NCBI RefSeq assembly: GCF_030685535.1
Contig: NZ_CP131601.1
Location: 2,356,001-2,420,000 of the forward strand
Direction of reading: 5' to 3'
DNA: 64,000 nucleotides
Origin: Photobacterium leiognathi
GTDB lineage: Bacteria > Pseudomonadota > Gammaproteobacteria > Enterobacterales > Vibrionaceae
A program made the translations under genes and the position numbers. Positions 1 to 10,843 of this stretch are shown piece after piece. Numbering within the stretch: the first letter of the stretch is position 1; every line of letters starts with the position of its first letter. Under the pieces are notes generated by a model. The model was not told the origin of the DNA and searched no databases. It saw only the letters and a program-made list of their open reading frames with translations.

Positions 1-609
1 TTCAGCTAAGCCACCTGATTTATTAATCGCATCAAGAAGCGTTAATGGAATATTGGTTATTGCTTGAGGACCTGGATTTTTAACTTCACCTGTTATATAG
101 GTTTTTTTAGAACGGAAAGAAGCCACGTTTACATCAACTTGTGGCGCTTCAATATAGGCAGCTAATCGTCGAGCAATTTCTTTTCTTATTTCTGTCACTG
201 TTTTACCAGCAACCTTCACCTTACCAATATAAGGATAGAAAATAGTGCCATCTGCATGTACCCAGTTACCCGCTTCACTCGCACTACGATAGGAACCAGC
301 TGGAATCGTTAATTCAGGATGGTCCCAAATAGTGACATTTAAAATATCACCAACACCAACATGGTATTCATATTTTTTCAGCTCACTATCAAGAGTGGTA
401 TTAACCTGAGCGGAAATCGGTAGTTTCTTATATTGAGAAACAGTCAAAGCCGTTAAGGGATAAACATTAATATTATCTAACGAAGTATCTTCATTACCCG
501 CAGCTATTACTTGTTTATTATCTATATTGATATTCGATCCCGGAATACTACAACCAGAGAGTAATAACGTAATCGATATAGTTGACAAGATTCTTTTTGG
601 TAAGATCAT
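1..609 (-). CDS. wza: Wza-type polysaccharide export lipoprotein (partial, C-terminus off window)
   Basis: The frame is open from an ATG at 607-609 to the window edge, giving 203 residues of the N-terminal part. It begins with a lipoprotein signal (basic n-region, hydrophobic core, lipobox LLSGC with Cys at residue 20). It continues with a polysaccharide export domain ([18 protein letters not shown] around residue 80) and then a SLBB-like start ([11 protein letters not shown], then [10 protein letters not shown]). Wza-family proteins form the octameric outer-membrane channel for capsule or exopolysaccharide export. A JUMPstart/ops element lies in the leader about 70 bases upstream, so this should be the first gene of a long RfaH-controlled polysaccharide operon running leftward out of the window. 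The exact family name (Wza, OtnA, CpsC) cannot be settled from the fragment. Confidence 0.9.
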   Translation of the reverse strand, partial: MILPKRILSTISITLLLSGCSIPGSNINIDNKQVIAAGNEDTSLDNINVYPLTALTVSQYKKLPISAQVNTTLDSELKKYEYHVGVGDILNVTIWDHPELTIPAGSYRSASEAGNWVHADGTIFYPYIGKVKVAGKTVTEIRKEIARRLAAYIEAPQVDVNVASFRSKKTYITGEVKNPGPQAITNIPLTLLDAINKSGGLAE

Positions 610-1059
610 TTTTAGCTCACAGCTATATTATGGACTAAATTACTATTAGGGAATGCCTAGATTTAACAACAAAAAGATAAGCTACCGCCCTAAGGTTACA
701 GCCCCTCATTTGCTATATTATGATTAAATGAGACTATTAAATTAGTTTCACTTAAATAAGAAAAATTTTCTGCATCATAATGCAAAATTACGCATCATAG
801 CAAACCAGTTTAATAAAACGCGTTTCACATCACACATTTAATATCAAAAAGATAAAAACAACCATAAACTATTGACAAGTAACAAAATAAAATACGTTTT
901 AACTTTATTGCTTGTGCGTTGCATACATTTTTCTACTGTGATGTGCGTATCACTTTTCAGCAATAAATTGTTAAAAGCAAAAAAACACATTCCCCACCAT
1001 ATGCAACAAAATATATAATATTCACTTAAGAATATATCCATATTCATTCTTTTTTAAAT
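610..1059. promoter_or_regulatory. Divergent intergenic region between wza and the OmpA-family gene
   Basis: This 450-base AT-rich stretch separates the leftward wza gene from the rightward OmpA-family gene and must hold both promoters. The only recognised element is the ops/JUMPstart sequence. A TTGACA hexamer lies at 872-877, but no well-spaced -10 follows it. A small hydrophobic frame on the minus strand (844-1047) lacks a convincing ribosome binding site and is not called. Confidence 0.5.
679..689 (-). promoter_or_regulatory. ops element within a JUMPstart-like leader of the wza operon
   Basis: Read on the minus strand this is GGCGGTAGCTT, matching the RfaH-recruiting ops core GGCGGTAGC. 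Just upstream on the same strand, GCTGTAACCTTAG (690-702) resembles the rest of the JUMPstart sequence (GCTGTTAAGCCAG in enteric bacteria). It sits 70 bases before the wza start codon, in the untranslated leader where ops elements act by pausing RNA polymerase and loading RfaH. RfaH itself is encoded at the other end of this window. Confidence 0.88.
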
Positions 1060-1071
1060 ATGGTGGCAAAA

Positions 1072-2052
1072 ATGAATAAAGCTTTTTTGATCATTCCACT
1101 TGCTTTTGTTGTATCTAATTCTGTACACGCTTCCAATAATAGTTCTTGGTACGTTGGTGCTCGTGCTGGCGCCAGCTTTCTAACAAATATGGATGATGCT
1201 GTAACGTCAGTGACACAAATAGAAGATACTAATTTTGCTGGCGGTGTTTTTGCAGGTTATCAAGTCACACCTTGGTTTGCTCTTGAAGCCGGTTACACAC
1301 ACTTAGGTAATGCAAAACTAAATAACAGACAAGGTAGCTATGAATCGCAAGTAGCCGATGTAGTTACCAAATTTTCATTTTCTGCGACTAGTCATTTGGA
1401 TGTTTACGCTAAAGCTGGTGCTTTTTATTACGATTGGAATGCCATCGGTTCGGGCGTAGATAGTAACGATAATGGGTGGGCACCCACAGCTGGCGCTGGA
1501 CTTGAATACTTTATTAATAAAAACCTTTCAGCTCGTCTTGAATACCAGTATTACAATGATGTTGGTGGTCCAGATATTCAGTTTGCAGGCTTGGGATTCG
1601 CTTATCACTGGGGGAACTCTACACCTAACATTGCACCAAAGCCTGTTTATGTCGATCAAGTAACGGTTACTACACTTGAGGTACTAAAACTCAGTGTGCC
1701 TTTCGATTTTGACAGCAGCACAATTACTAAAACTGACACAGATAAATTAACTCCTTTTGAACTACGTTTAAAAGAACAAGGAGCAACAAAAGTCTATGTC
1801 ATTGGTCACACTGACGACAAAGGTTCGGAAACTTACAATCAAAATCTTTCACTAAAACGTGCGCAATCTGTGGCTGATGCTCTTCGTCAACATTCCAGTA
1901 TAGATGACACACGCATCATTGTTGAAGGTCGTGGTGAGTTAGAACCTGTTGCTTCGAATAATACTAAAGAAGGTCGTGCACAGAACCGTCGTGTCGACAT
2001 TATTTCACCATCCATTGATGTTGAAACTGTAACGCAAGTTATCGCCGAATAA
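1072..2052 (+). CDS. OmpA-family outer-membrane protein (barrel plus peptidoglycan-binding domain)
   Basis: The protein has 326 residues from the ATG at 1072, preferred over the in-frame GTG/ATG upstream because MNKAFLIIPLAFVVSNSVHA is a clean signal peptide and a GGTGG sequence precedes it. Residues about 25-185 form an OmpA-like eight-stranded barrel (SSWYVGARAG at its start, LGFAYHWG at its end). About 205-320 is an OmpA C-terminal domain with the usual VPFDFDSS, GHTDDKGS and NRRVDI motifs; the Asp and Arg bind diaminopimelate in peptidoglycan. It is first of three rightward genes facing away from wza, with a lipoprotein gene 48 bases downstream. Related trios flank capsule/O-antigen loci in Vibrio, suggesting a role in envelope attachment or surface polysaccharide, which is inference. 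Confidence 0.88.
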   Translation: MNKAFLIIPLAFVVSNSVHASNNSSWYVGARAGASFLTNMDDAVTSVTQIEDTNFAGGVFAGYQVTPWFALEAGYTHLGNAKLNNRQGSYESQVADVVTKFSFSATSHLDVYAKAGAFYYDWNAIGSGVDSNDNGWAPTAGAGLEYFINKNLSARLEYQYYNDVGGPDIQFAGLGFAYHWGNSTPNIAPKPVYVDQVTVTTLEVLKLSVPFDFDSSTITKTDTDKLTPFELRLKEQGATKVYVIGHTDDKGSETYNQNLSLKRAQSVADALRQHSSIDDTRIIVEGRGELEPVASNNTKEGRAQNRRVDIISPSIDVETVTQVIAE

Positions 2053-2100
2053 CATTTCACAATCCATTAATACTTATCGCTTCATAAATAAGGAATAAAT

Positions 2101-3051
2101 ATGAAGATCAAACTCTTATCAACCATCATTGCAGGTGTAATCATCGCTGGCTGTGGTAGTGACAATAACAATGATGTAAGCGTACCAAAAACTAAAACCA
2201 CTTCAGTTCAAGCCTATGATGGTGCAGTCAATGGCATGGTCGCTACACATACATGTGGTGATGAGACAAACACGACAAAAATGAAAACTGATGGTTATGG
2301 TAAGGTTACAGTTAGCAGTGATACCTTTGCTGAAAACCCTGAGCAATGTTCCGTGATTTTAAGTGTACCTGAAGGTGGTAAAGCCTTTGATATGTCAAAC
2401 GGTAAAGACATGAGTAAGGTTGTTTATTCTATCCCTGAAGGCTTGTTAGTTTCAGGCCAAAAAGTTGCTGCTACACCTTTCACCTCATTAATTGCAAAAA
2501 CTATGGCAAGCACCGATGATAGCGATGTTAAAACAGCAATGGACGCTGTATTTACACAGTTAGGTTTAGATAGCTCGTTAACTGAAGAAGAAAAATTAGG
2601 GTTACTTACAGATCCAGATGCAACATTAGAAAAATTAGATCCGGCAGTTATGCAAGATGTAGTTGCCAAGACTATGGTGCTTTCTGACGTATTAGTAGCA
2701 CAAAAAGATAATGAAGACCTTTTGTTAGAAGACATTGCAACCGTTACAACGACTATTGCTGCAGATTTAGTTCAAAAGAACCCAGAATTCCCAACCCAGA
2801 CAGGTTCAGACAAACCAATTTATGTCGACTTAACTGATGAGTTAGCAGATCAGAAAATTTTTGATGAAGCTGCTGAAGGTAAGGTTCCAGCTGACATAGC
2901 TGAAGAAACAAATCCGGAAAACATTATTGTTGGTGAAGAGCAAGATCCGGCTAATCCTCCTGTAAATCCAAACCCTGATGAAGACGGTGGTACGGGCGGT
3001 ACAGGCGGTACTGGTGCTGGTGACGGTTCATCAGGCGGTACTGGTAACTAA
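2101..3051 (+). CDS. Putative lipoprotein with Gly/Thr-rich C-terminus
   Basis: The protein has 316 residues with a lipoprotein signal (MKIKLLSTIIAGVIIAGC, Cys at residue 18). The body is acidic and largely helical in appearance (residues 100-240), with Cys pairs near residues 52 and 88. The last 40 residues are low-complexity: Pro/Asn-rich, then repeated GGT and GGTG units. No enzyme motif is visible. It lies between the OmpA-family gene and the YjbH-family gene, ends in a strong terminator, and is presumably co-transcribed with the OmpA-like gene. It could serve as a periplasmic or surface accessory of the adjacent polysaccharide system. I do not recognise a named family with confidence. 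Confidence 0.75.
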   Translation: MKIKLLSTIIAGVIIAGCGSDNNNDVSVPKTKTTSVQAYDGAVNGMVATHTCGDETNTTKMKTDGYGKVTVSSDTFAENPEQCSVILSVPEGGKAFDMSNGKDMSKVVYSIPEGLLVSGQKVAATPFTSLIAKTMASTDDSDVKTAMDAVFTQLGLDSSLTEEEKLGLLTDPDATLEKLDPAVMQDVVAKTMVLSDVLVAQKDNEDLLLEDIATVTTTIAADLVQKNPEFPTQTGSDKPIYVDLTDELADQKIFDEAAEGKVPADIAEETNPENIIVGEEQDPANPPVNPNPDEDGGTGGTGGTGAGDGSSGGTGN

Positions 3052-3069
3052 TTATTACTCTTAAAAAGT

Positions 3070-3100
3070 AAGGCACCTTCGGGTGCCTTTTGTTGTTTTT
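3070..3100 (+). terminator. Rho-independent terminator after the lipoprotein gene
   Basis: The stem AAGGCACC / GGTGCCTT closes a TTCG tetraloop and is followed by a T-rich tract (TTTTGTTGTTTTTTT). It falls before the next gene and argues for that gene starting at 3143 rather than at an upstream in-frame ATG within the terminator. Confidence 0.9.
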
Positions 3101-3142
3101 TTATATGCGCGATATTTATATCTTGTTACACGGAAGTCGATC

Positions 3143-5299
3143 ATGAATTCACTCCCTTCTCTAAATCATTCATTATTATCATTAAGCGTTTTAGCTGCAC
3201 TTTCCTCACCACTGGTTCATGCTTCACCTGTTGATATTCATCCTTCAAGCCAAAGTTATACTGGCTTAATGTTTACACCTAATGCTCAAGTGATTAAAAC
3301 GGGAGATATTAGTCTTTCTTTCCACCAAGGTGTGCCATATCGCCAATCTATCAGCCAGTTGGATAACTGGTTTGTTGCTACTGGCTTATTTCCTTACTTA
3401 GAAGTCGGCGGTCGTATCGTAACGAAAACATACGATACCAATCTGTATACTGAGAAAGATGGTGGAATTCGTGATTTATCCGCCTCTGCAAAATTTCAAT
3501 TACCATACATTTATGATTTAACAGGTTTTAATATTGCTATTGGTGCACAAGATATTGGTGGTGCTGCCAACAACTTTGATACTAAATACATTGTGGCAGA
3601 TAAAACCTTTGACGCATTATCACTACGTTTAAGTGGTGGTTACGGTAGCTCAGTACTTGCCAATGGCATTATGGATGGACCTTTTGCTGGTGCTGAATGG
3701 CAACCACTTTCATTTATTCAGTTAACGGCAGAATACGATGCAGCTGAGTTTAATAGTAATGCCAAACTGTTTACTCCACGGGGCTTATTGCCATGGGGAA
3801 GTCAATTAAGCCTTGATTACCAGCTTTATACTGGGCATGAGCGCAGCGAGCAAGATGTATGGGGCGTTAATTTTTCTGTTCCTTTAATGGGTTATAACGA
3901 CAATAAAGCTCTTGATCTTGCCACCAGCAAAAATGAACAGTTAGCCCATAAGGTTAATCAGCAATTAGCGGAATCGAGTACAGCAAGCCTAGCAAACTTG
4001 ATTGATGCTTTAAAAAATGAAGGCTTTGTTAATTTAAACGTTGGCTATCGCAATAATAAAATGGTGGTGGCATTAGAAAACCGTCGTTACAACCATAACC
4101 AAATGGATGGTGTGGGTGTTGCATTAGGTATTATTGCCAGCAAAGCAGGTGAAGGCGTATTTAGCGATCTTACGGCATTGATCAAACAATCTGATGACAC
4201 CGCTAAAGTTGCAAATACTCAAGATCAAAATATTGAATTGATTTTACTTACTAATGGCCTTCCAATGTTTACGGTGAACACCGAGAGCAAATGTTACCGT
4301 GAGTTTATCCAATCAGATGTACCTTGTGATCAATTAAGTTTTAACACTATTAGTGCTAAACCAAACTTTGACCAAACGACCTGGTTATACCAAACCATGA
4401 ATAACGGTTTCGGGCGTAGCCAAATCATTTTATCGCCAGCATTAAATCACCGCACAGCAACAGAATATGGTTTCTTCGATTATTCTTTAGCGCTTGCAGC
4501 GAACCTTTATACCCCATTATGGCAAGGCGCTGCTGTTGATCTACGTTACATGGTACCAATTGCCAATAGTGACGATTTTGACGAAGGTGGCTTATGGTAC
4601 CAACAAGCATTTGAGAATAAGTTAGATCGTGCACTTGTTCATCAAGCCTTCAAACTACCACAAAATATTATTACTCAATTTAGTGGTGGCTACATGATGG
4701 GTGGCTACTGGGGCGGTGTGAATGAAACACAGTGGTACTCACCGCAAGGCTCACACATGCTAGGTTTTGAAGCAAGCAAGTTTGTACCTAAAGATGAATA
4801 TGATACTCGTGGTAGAAAAATTGCTGATAAACAAAGTTTAATCGCAAACTACACTTACTCCTTACCGGAATACAACTGGCAACTTGGTCTTCAGGCGGGA
4901 GAATATTTCCAAGGAGATGTTGGCGCTCGTATTACTTCTAATCACTGGTTAGGTGATACAAAACTCAGCATAAATTACCTTACGACAAAAGCAAAAAGCA
5001 GTAATGAATATGAAGACTTCGTCGCAGTTAGTATTGCTGTTCCACTAACACCTTGGCGTGATATGAAACCTAATTATGTTCAGGTTCGTGGTATTGATCA
5101 GTTTGTTTACTCATTGCAAACCCGTGTAGGTGAAAGCCATAACAATTTAAATACTGGTTTAGGTGCGACATCAGATCTACAACACAATATTGTTCGTCAG
5201 TATGAAAGCCGCGGTCGATTATCACCAGCATACTTTAAAGCAAATATGCAGCGTTTAAGAAATGCATATATTAAATATGTCAAAGTCACAGTAGAGTAA
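3143..5299 (+). CDS. YjbH/WbfB-family exopolysaccharide-associated outer-membrane protein
   Basis: From the ATG at 3143 (preceded by CGGAAG) the product has 718 residues and a signal peptide ending in LSSPLVHA. An upstream in-frame ATG at 3083 lies inside the terminator and is rejected. The sequence matches what I recall of YjbH/WbfB: SQSYTGLMFTPNAQVIKTGD at the start, then alternating aromatic/glycine segments typical of large barrels (WGSQLSLDYQLYTG, YSLPEYNWQLGLQAGEYF) and a long central soluble part. In E. coli yjbEFGH is an exopolysaccharide locus, and in Vibrio homologues sit next to wza. The role is probably secretion or outer-membrane passage of polysaccharide, which is not proven. 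A bidirectional terminator follows. Confidence 0.82.
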   Translation: MNSLPSLNHSLLSLSVLAALSSPLVHASPVDIHPSSQSYTGLMFTPNAQVIKTGDISLSFHQGVPYRQSISQLDNWFVATGLFPYLEVGGRIVTKTYDTNLYTEKDGGIRDLSASAKFQLPYIYDLTGFNIAIGAQDIGGAANNFDTKYIVADKTFDALSLRLSGGYGSSVLANGIMDGPFAGAEWQPLSFIQLTAEYDAAEFNSNAKLFTPRGLLPWGSQLSLDYQLYTGHERSEQDVWGVNFSVPLMGYNDNKALDLATSKNEQLAHKVNQQLAESSTASLANLIDALKNEGFVNLNVGYRNNKMVVALENRRYNHNQMDGVGVALGIIASKAGEGVFSDLTALIKQSDDTAKVANTQDQNIELILLTNGLPMFTVNTESKCYREFIQSDVPCDQLSFNTISAKPNFDQTTWLYQTMNNGFGRSQIILSPALNHRTATEYGFFDYSLALAANLYTPLWQGAAVDLRYMVPIANSDDFDEGGLWYQQAFENKLDRALVHQAFKLPQNIITQFSGGYMMGGYWGGVNETQWYSPQGSHMLGFEASKFVPKDEYDTRGRKIADKQSLIANYTYSLPEYNWQLGLQAGEYFQGDVGARITSNHWLGDTKLSINYLTTKAKSSNEYEDFVAVSIAVPLTPWRDMKPNYVQVRGIDQFVYSLQTRVGESHNNLNTGLGATSDLQHNIVRQYESRGRLSPAYFKANMQRLRNAYIKYVKVTVE

Positions 5300-5301
5300 A
5301 A

Positions 5302-5338
5302 ATAAAAAGGATGAGGTATAAACCTCATCCTTTCTTTT
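5302..5338. terminator. Bidirectional terminator between the yjbH-type and fadH-type genes
   Basis: A 12-base-pair stem AAAGGATGAGGT / ACCTCATCCTTT closes an ATAA loop. It is flanked by A-rich and T-rich runs on the two sides, so it can end transcripts of both convergent genes. Confidence 0.9.
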
Positions 5339-5364
5339 AATAACTGTTATTTACATTCGATTTA

Positions 5365-7392
<2,028 letters not shown>

Positions 7393-7400
7393 TTATTATT

Positions 7401-7416
7401 ATGGTCTGACCAGTAT
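7401..7416. promoter_or_regulatory. Predicted FadR operator upstream of fadH
   Basis: ATGGTCTGACCAGTAT contains the FadR core TGGTCNGACCA in near-palindromic form. It lies 24 bases before the fadH start codon, a position suited to blocking transcription. The fadR gene is at 24141-24992 of this window. The match to the enteric consensus is by recall. Confidence 0.8.
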
Positions 7417-7612
7417 ATGAATCTCACACCACCATTTCAAACATTTGTTTACATAAAATTAACAAAGTCACATTTCTTGTGATTTATCGACCTTATTATC
7501 ATCGTAATTTATTAAGATTTCTCTTTAGATATAAAGGCGTAATGGTAAAAGTACTGAAATTACAAGATGAGTGCGCTAGGATATGCCATAAGAATCACTA
7601 TAGAGATCATTC

Positions 7613-9460
7613 ATGAAAGCCATATTCAAAGGGATTGGAACGTTTTTCCAAACGATCTGGAAGCTGATCAATTTCACCCGCAAGTTTGTTCTTAACCTCA
7701 TTTTCTTAGTCATTGTTGGTGCTATCATTTTTGCATTTAATAGTGATGATGAAAGCGCAGATAAACCTGAAGCATCAGCACTTGTGCTTGATTTATCAGG
7801 TCCAATCGTTGAACAGAAAAATTACGATAACCCATTAGATAGCGTTGTAAGTAATGTGATGGGTCAACCACCAGTTAAACAAAATGTACTGTTCGATATC
7901 GTTGAAGCCATTCGTACTGCTGCTACAGATAGTTCAATTACAGGTCTTGTTTTAAACCTAAAAAATATGCCTGAGACGAGCTTGACTAAATTACGTTATA
8001 TCGCCAAAGCCATCCAAGAATTTAAAGCCTCTGGCAAACCCGTTTATGCTTACGGCGGTCATTACAGTCAAAGCCAATACTACTTAGCCAGTTATGCTGA
8101 CAAAATTTTCATGTCACCAGACGGTGGAGTGATGTTAACAGGCTATGGCACTTATACTCTTTACTATAAATCGCTCTTAGAAAAGTTAGATGTGACGACT
8201 CACGTATTCCGTGTTGGTACTTACAAATCCTTTGTTGAACCCTACATTCGTGACGGCATGTCAGCAGCAGCAAAAGAAGCAAATACGGTTTGGCTTGATC
8301 AATTATGGGCAGCTTATACTTCTGATGTTGCTAAAAACCGCAATATTGATGCTGCAACACTAACCCCTGAAATGGATAATTTCATTGAGCAGTTAACGGC
8401 GGTAAAAGGTGACTTTGCCCAATTAAGCAAAAAAATGGGATTGGTCGATGAATTAGTGACGCGTCCACAATTGAGCCAAATTCTGATTAAAGCCTTTGGT
8501 GATAATGGTGAGCATAGCTTCAAACAAATCAGCTATTACGACTACCTCTCTATGCTTGTTGATGATCAAGAGCCATCTAAGAATAAAGTTGCTGTTGTTG
8601 TGGCAAGTGGCGCTATTGTTGATGGTAAGAGCAGCCAAGGTACAGCAGGCGGCGATACTATCGCAGGATTACTACGCAAAGCTCGTTTTGATAAAGATGT
8701 AAAATCAGTGATCCTTCGTGTAGATAGCCCAGGAGGCAGTGCATTTGCATCAGAAGTGATCCGCAATGAAGTCGACGCACTGAAAGATGCTGGTAAACCA
8801 GTTGTTGTTTCAATGTCGAGTGTCGCTGCATCTGGTGGTTACTGGATCTCATCAAGTGCTAGTAAAATTATTGCCCAACCGACAACCATTACAGGCTCAA
8901 TTGGTATCTTTGCTATTCTAACTACATTTGAGAAAAGCTTAGAAAAACTAGGCGTCTACAGTGACGGTGTGGGTACAACCCCATTTGCAGGTGTCGGTGT
9001 GACTCGTGCTCTACCTGAGAACATAGCAAAAATTTTCCAAATGGGTGTCGATAATGGCTACCAACGCTTTATTGGTCTGGTAAGTAAGTATCGTCATATG
9101 TCATTGGAGCAAGCCGATAAGATTGCTCAAGGCCGTGTATGGACAGGTAAAGATGCCAAAGCGCGCGGCTTAGTCGATGAACTTGGTGATTTCGATACCG
9201 CAATTACTGAAGCGGTCGCCTTAGCGAAAGTTGATAACTATCAACTAGTTTGGATGCAACAGCCACTATCGCCTATCCAACAATTCTTTAAAGAAATGTC
9301 AGGTGAAGTAAAAGCGCAAGTAGTTTCAATGGTGCTAGGTGATACACCAAACGCTCTAGCGCCAGTGACTAAGGTTGCAAAAGATCTCACTTCACTGAGT
9401 AATTTCAACGATCCAAATGGTCGTTACGCGTTCTGCCTAAACTGCAGCACAGTTAACTGA
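7613..9460 (+). CDS. sppA: Signal peptide peptidase SppA, 67 kDa type (protease IV)
   Basis: The protein has 615 residues, the long tandem-domain form. It has an N-terminal membrane anchor (FVLNLIFLVIVGAIIFAF, residues about 25-43) and two S49 protease repeats. The N-terminal repeat carries the Lys of the dyad (GTYKSFVEPYIRDGMS). The C-terminal repeat carries the nucleophile Ser in SMSSVAASGGYWIS, after DSPGGSAFASE. SppA degrades signal peptides left in the inner membrane after secretion. It is followed by a terminator and then ansA, the sppA-ansA order also found in E. coli. Confidence 0.95.
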   Translation: MKAIFKGIGTFFQTIWKLINFTRKFVLNLIFLVIVGAIIFAFNSDDESADKPEASALVLDLSGPIVEQKNYDNPLDSVVSNVMGQPPVKQNVLFDIVEAIRTAATDSSITGLVLNLKNMPETSLTKLRYIAKAIQEFKASGKPVYAYGGHYSQSQYYLASYADKIFMSPDGGVMLTGYGTYTLYYKSLLEKLDVTTHVFRVGTYKSFVEPYIRDGMSAAAKEANTVWLDQLWAAYTSDVAKNRNIDAATLTPEMDNFIEQLTAVKGDFAQLSKKMGLVDELVTRPQLSQILIKAFGDNGEHSFKQISYYDYLSMLVDDQEPSKNKVAVVVASGAIVDGKSSQGTAGGDTIAGLLRKARFDKDVKSVILRVDSPGGSAFASEVIRNEVDALKDAGKPVVVSMSSVAASGGYWISSSASKIIAQPTTITGSIGIFAILTTFEKSLEKLGVYSDGVGTTPFAGVGVTRALPENIAKIFQMGVDNGYQRFIGLVSKYRHMSLEQADKIAQGRVWTGKDAKARGLVDELGDFDTAITEAVALAKVDNYQLVWMQQPLSPIQQFFKEMSGEVKAQVVSMVLGDTPNALAPVTKVAKDLTSLSNFNDPNGRYAFCLNCSTVN

Positions 9461-9489
9461 TCAATTCGTATCGAAATACATTAATAAAT

Positions 9490-9520
9490 AAAGCCCAACA
9501 TCATGTTGGGCTTTTTATTT
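9490..9520 (+). terminator. Terminator after sppA
   Basis: The stem AAGCCCAACA / TGTTGGGCTT is followed by TTTATTT, 30 bases past the sppA stop codon. Confidence 0.9.
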
Positions 9521-9686
9521 ACGTATTAGATATAAGTTATTAACACTATAAATAACAAAGATATAAGCACACTTCACTGAGATCACATTTCAAAACAATA
9601 AATACAACCACCAAAACGGGTTAACTCGCATCTTCATGCAGTTTAAGTATAATGCGCACACCAACCCGTTAACTCTGTGCTGAAAA

Positions 9687-10700
9687 ATGGAAAGAAAACA
9701 TATTTATATCGCCTATACAGGCGGCACCATTGGTATGCAAAAATCTGATCATGGATATATTCCAGTTGCTGGCTTTATGCAAAAGCAGTTAGAGAGCATG
9801 CCTGAATTCCATCGCCCAGAAATGCCTGAGTTCACTATTCACGAATACGCACCCTTAATCGATTCATCGGATATGACACCAGCGGATTGGCAACGCATTG
9901 CTGACGATATTAAAGATAACTACGACAAGTATGATGGCTTCGTGATCTTACATGGTACTGATACCATGGCATACACGGCATCAGCACTATCTTTCATGTT
10001 CGAGAATTTAGATAAACCCGTGATTGTGACTGGATCGCAAATCCCATTGGTTGAACTTCGCTCTGATGGTCAAAGTAACCTGCTGAATGCACTACATATT
10101 GCAGCTAACTACCCAATCAATGAAGTGACTGTATTCTTCAACAACCAATTGATCCGTGGTAACCGTAGTACCAAAGCGCATGCTGATGGTTTCGGTGCGT
10201 TTATTTCACCTAACCTTCCGCCATTACTTGAAGCGGGGATTAACATTACGGTTAATAACGTCACTGAATTAAACAAAAAGCCAGAAGGTGAATTTAAAGT
10301 ACACAACATTACGCCTCAACCTATTGGCGTGATCACCATGTACCCAGGGATCTCACCGGAAGTGATCCGTAACACATTACGTCAACCTGTAAATGCAATG
10401 ATCTTGCTGACCTTTGGCGTGGGTAATGCCCCACAAAATAAAGAGCTATTAGAGCAATTAAAAGAAGCATCAGATCGTGGCGTGATTGTAATGAACCTGA
10501 CTCAATGTTTATCAGGTAAAGTAAATATGGGCGGTTACGCAACAGGCTGTGCATTGGCAGATGCTGGCGTACTCAGTGGCTACGATATGACACCTGAAGC
10601 GGCATTGGCTAAATTGCATTTCCTACTTAGCCAAGATTTATCGCTAGAGACAATGAGAACGCTAATGCAGCAAGATCTACGTGGTGAATTAACCCACTAA
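9687..10700 (+). CDS. ansA: Type I (cytoplasmic) L-asparaginase
   Basis: The protein has 337 residues with no signal peptide, the length of E. coli AnsA. It shows both asparaginase signatures: YTGGTIGM at the N-terminus with the catalytic Thr, and HGTDTMAYTASAL near residue 90 with the second catalytic Thr-Asp pair. It hydrolyses asparagine to aspartate and ammonia in the cytoplasm. The gene follows sppA in the same direction but is separated by a terminator, so it has its own promoter in the 166-base gap. pncA, which often follows ansA in enterics, is absent. Confidence 0.95.
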   Translation: MERKHIYIAYTGGTIGMQKSDHGYIPVAGFMQKQLESMPEFHRPEMPEFTIHEYAPLIDSSDMTPADWQRIADDIKDNYDKYDGFVILHGTDTMAYTASALSFMFENLDKPVIVTGSQIPLVELRSDGQSNLLNALHIAANYPINEVTVFFNNQLIRGNRSTKAHADGFGAFISPNLPPLLEAGINITVNNVTELNKKPEGEFKVHNITPQPIGVITMYPGISPEVIRNTLRQPVNAMILLTFGVGNAPQNKELLEQLKEASDRGVIVMNLTQCLSGKVNMGGYATGCALADAGVLSGYDMTPEAALAKLHFLLSQDLSLETMRTLMQQDLRGELTH

Positions 10701-10715
10701 TCATTGTTTTAAAAT

Positions 10716-10745
10716 AAAAAAGAGCCGCAATGGCTCTTTTTTATT
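10716..10745 (+). terminator. Terminator after ansA
   Basis: The stem AAAAGAGCC / GGCTCTTTT with loop GCAAT is followed by a T run, 18 bases past the ansA stop codon. Confidence 0.9.
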
Positions 10746-10843
10746 TCTATTAATTCTCATAATAAAGACACCATCATCCCAAGATTTCTCAATCGAACTA
10801 CACTTACAGCTAATATTATTGAGTTCATGGGTTGGAAACGATT

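Noticed and set aside
844..1047. 67-residue hydrophobic frame on the minus strand between wza and the OmpA-family gene
   Set aside because: No clear ribosome binding site, low-complexity AT-rich composition, and it occupies the divergent promoter region.
2101..3051. Possible GlyGly-CTERM substrate for the rhombosortase
   Set aside because: The Gly-rich tail ends the protein with no following transmembrane helix and basic cluster, so it lacks the tripartite GlyGly-CTERM signal.
7460..7500. CRP site between fadH and sppA (TCACATTTCTTGTGA)
   Set aside because: The half-sites are in reversed order and one base too close relative to TGTGA-N6-TCACA.
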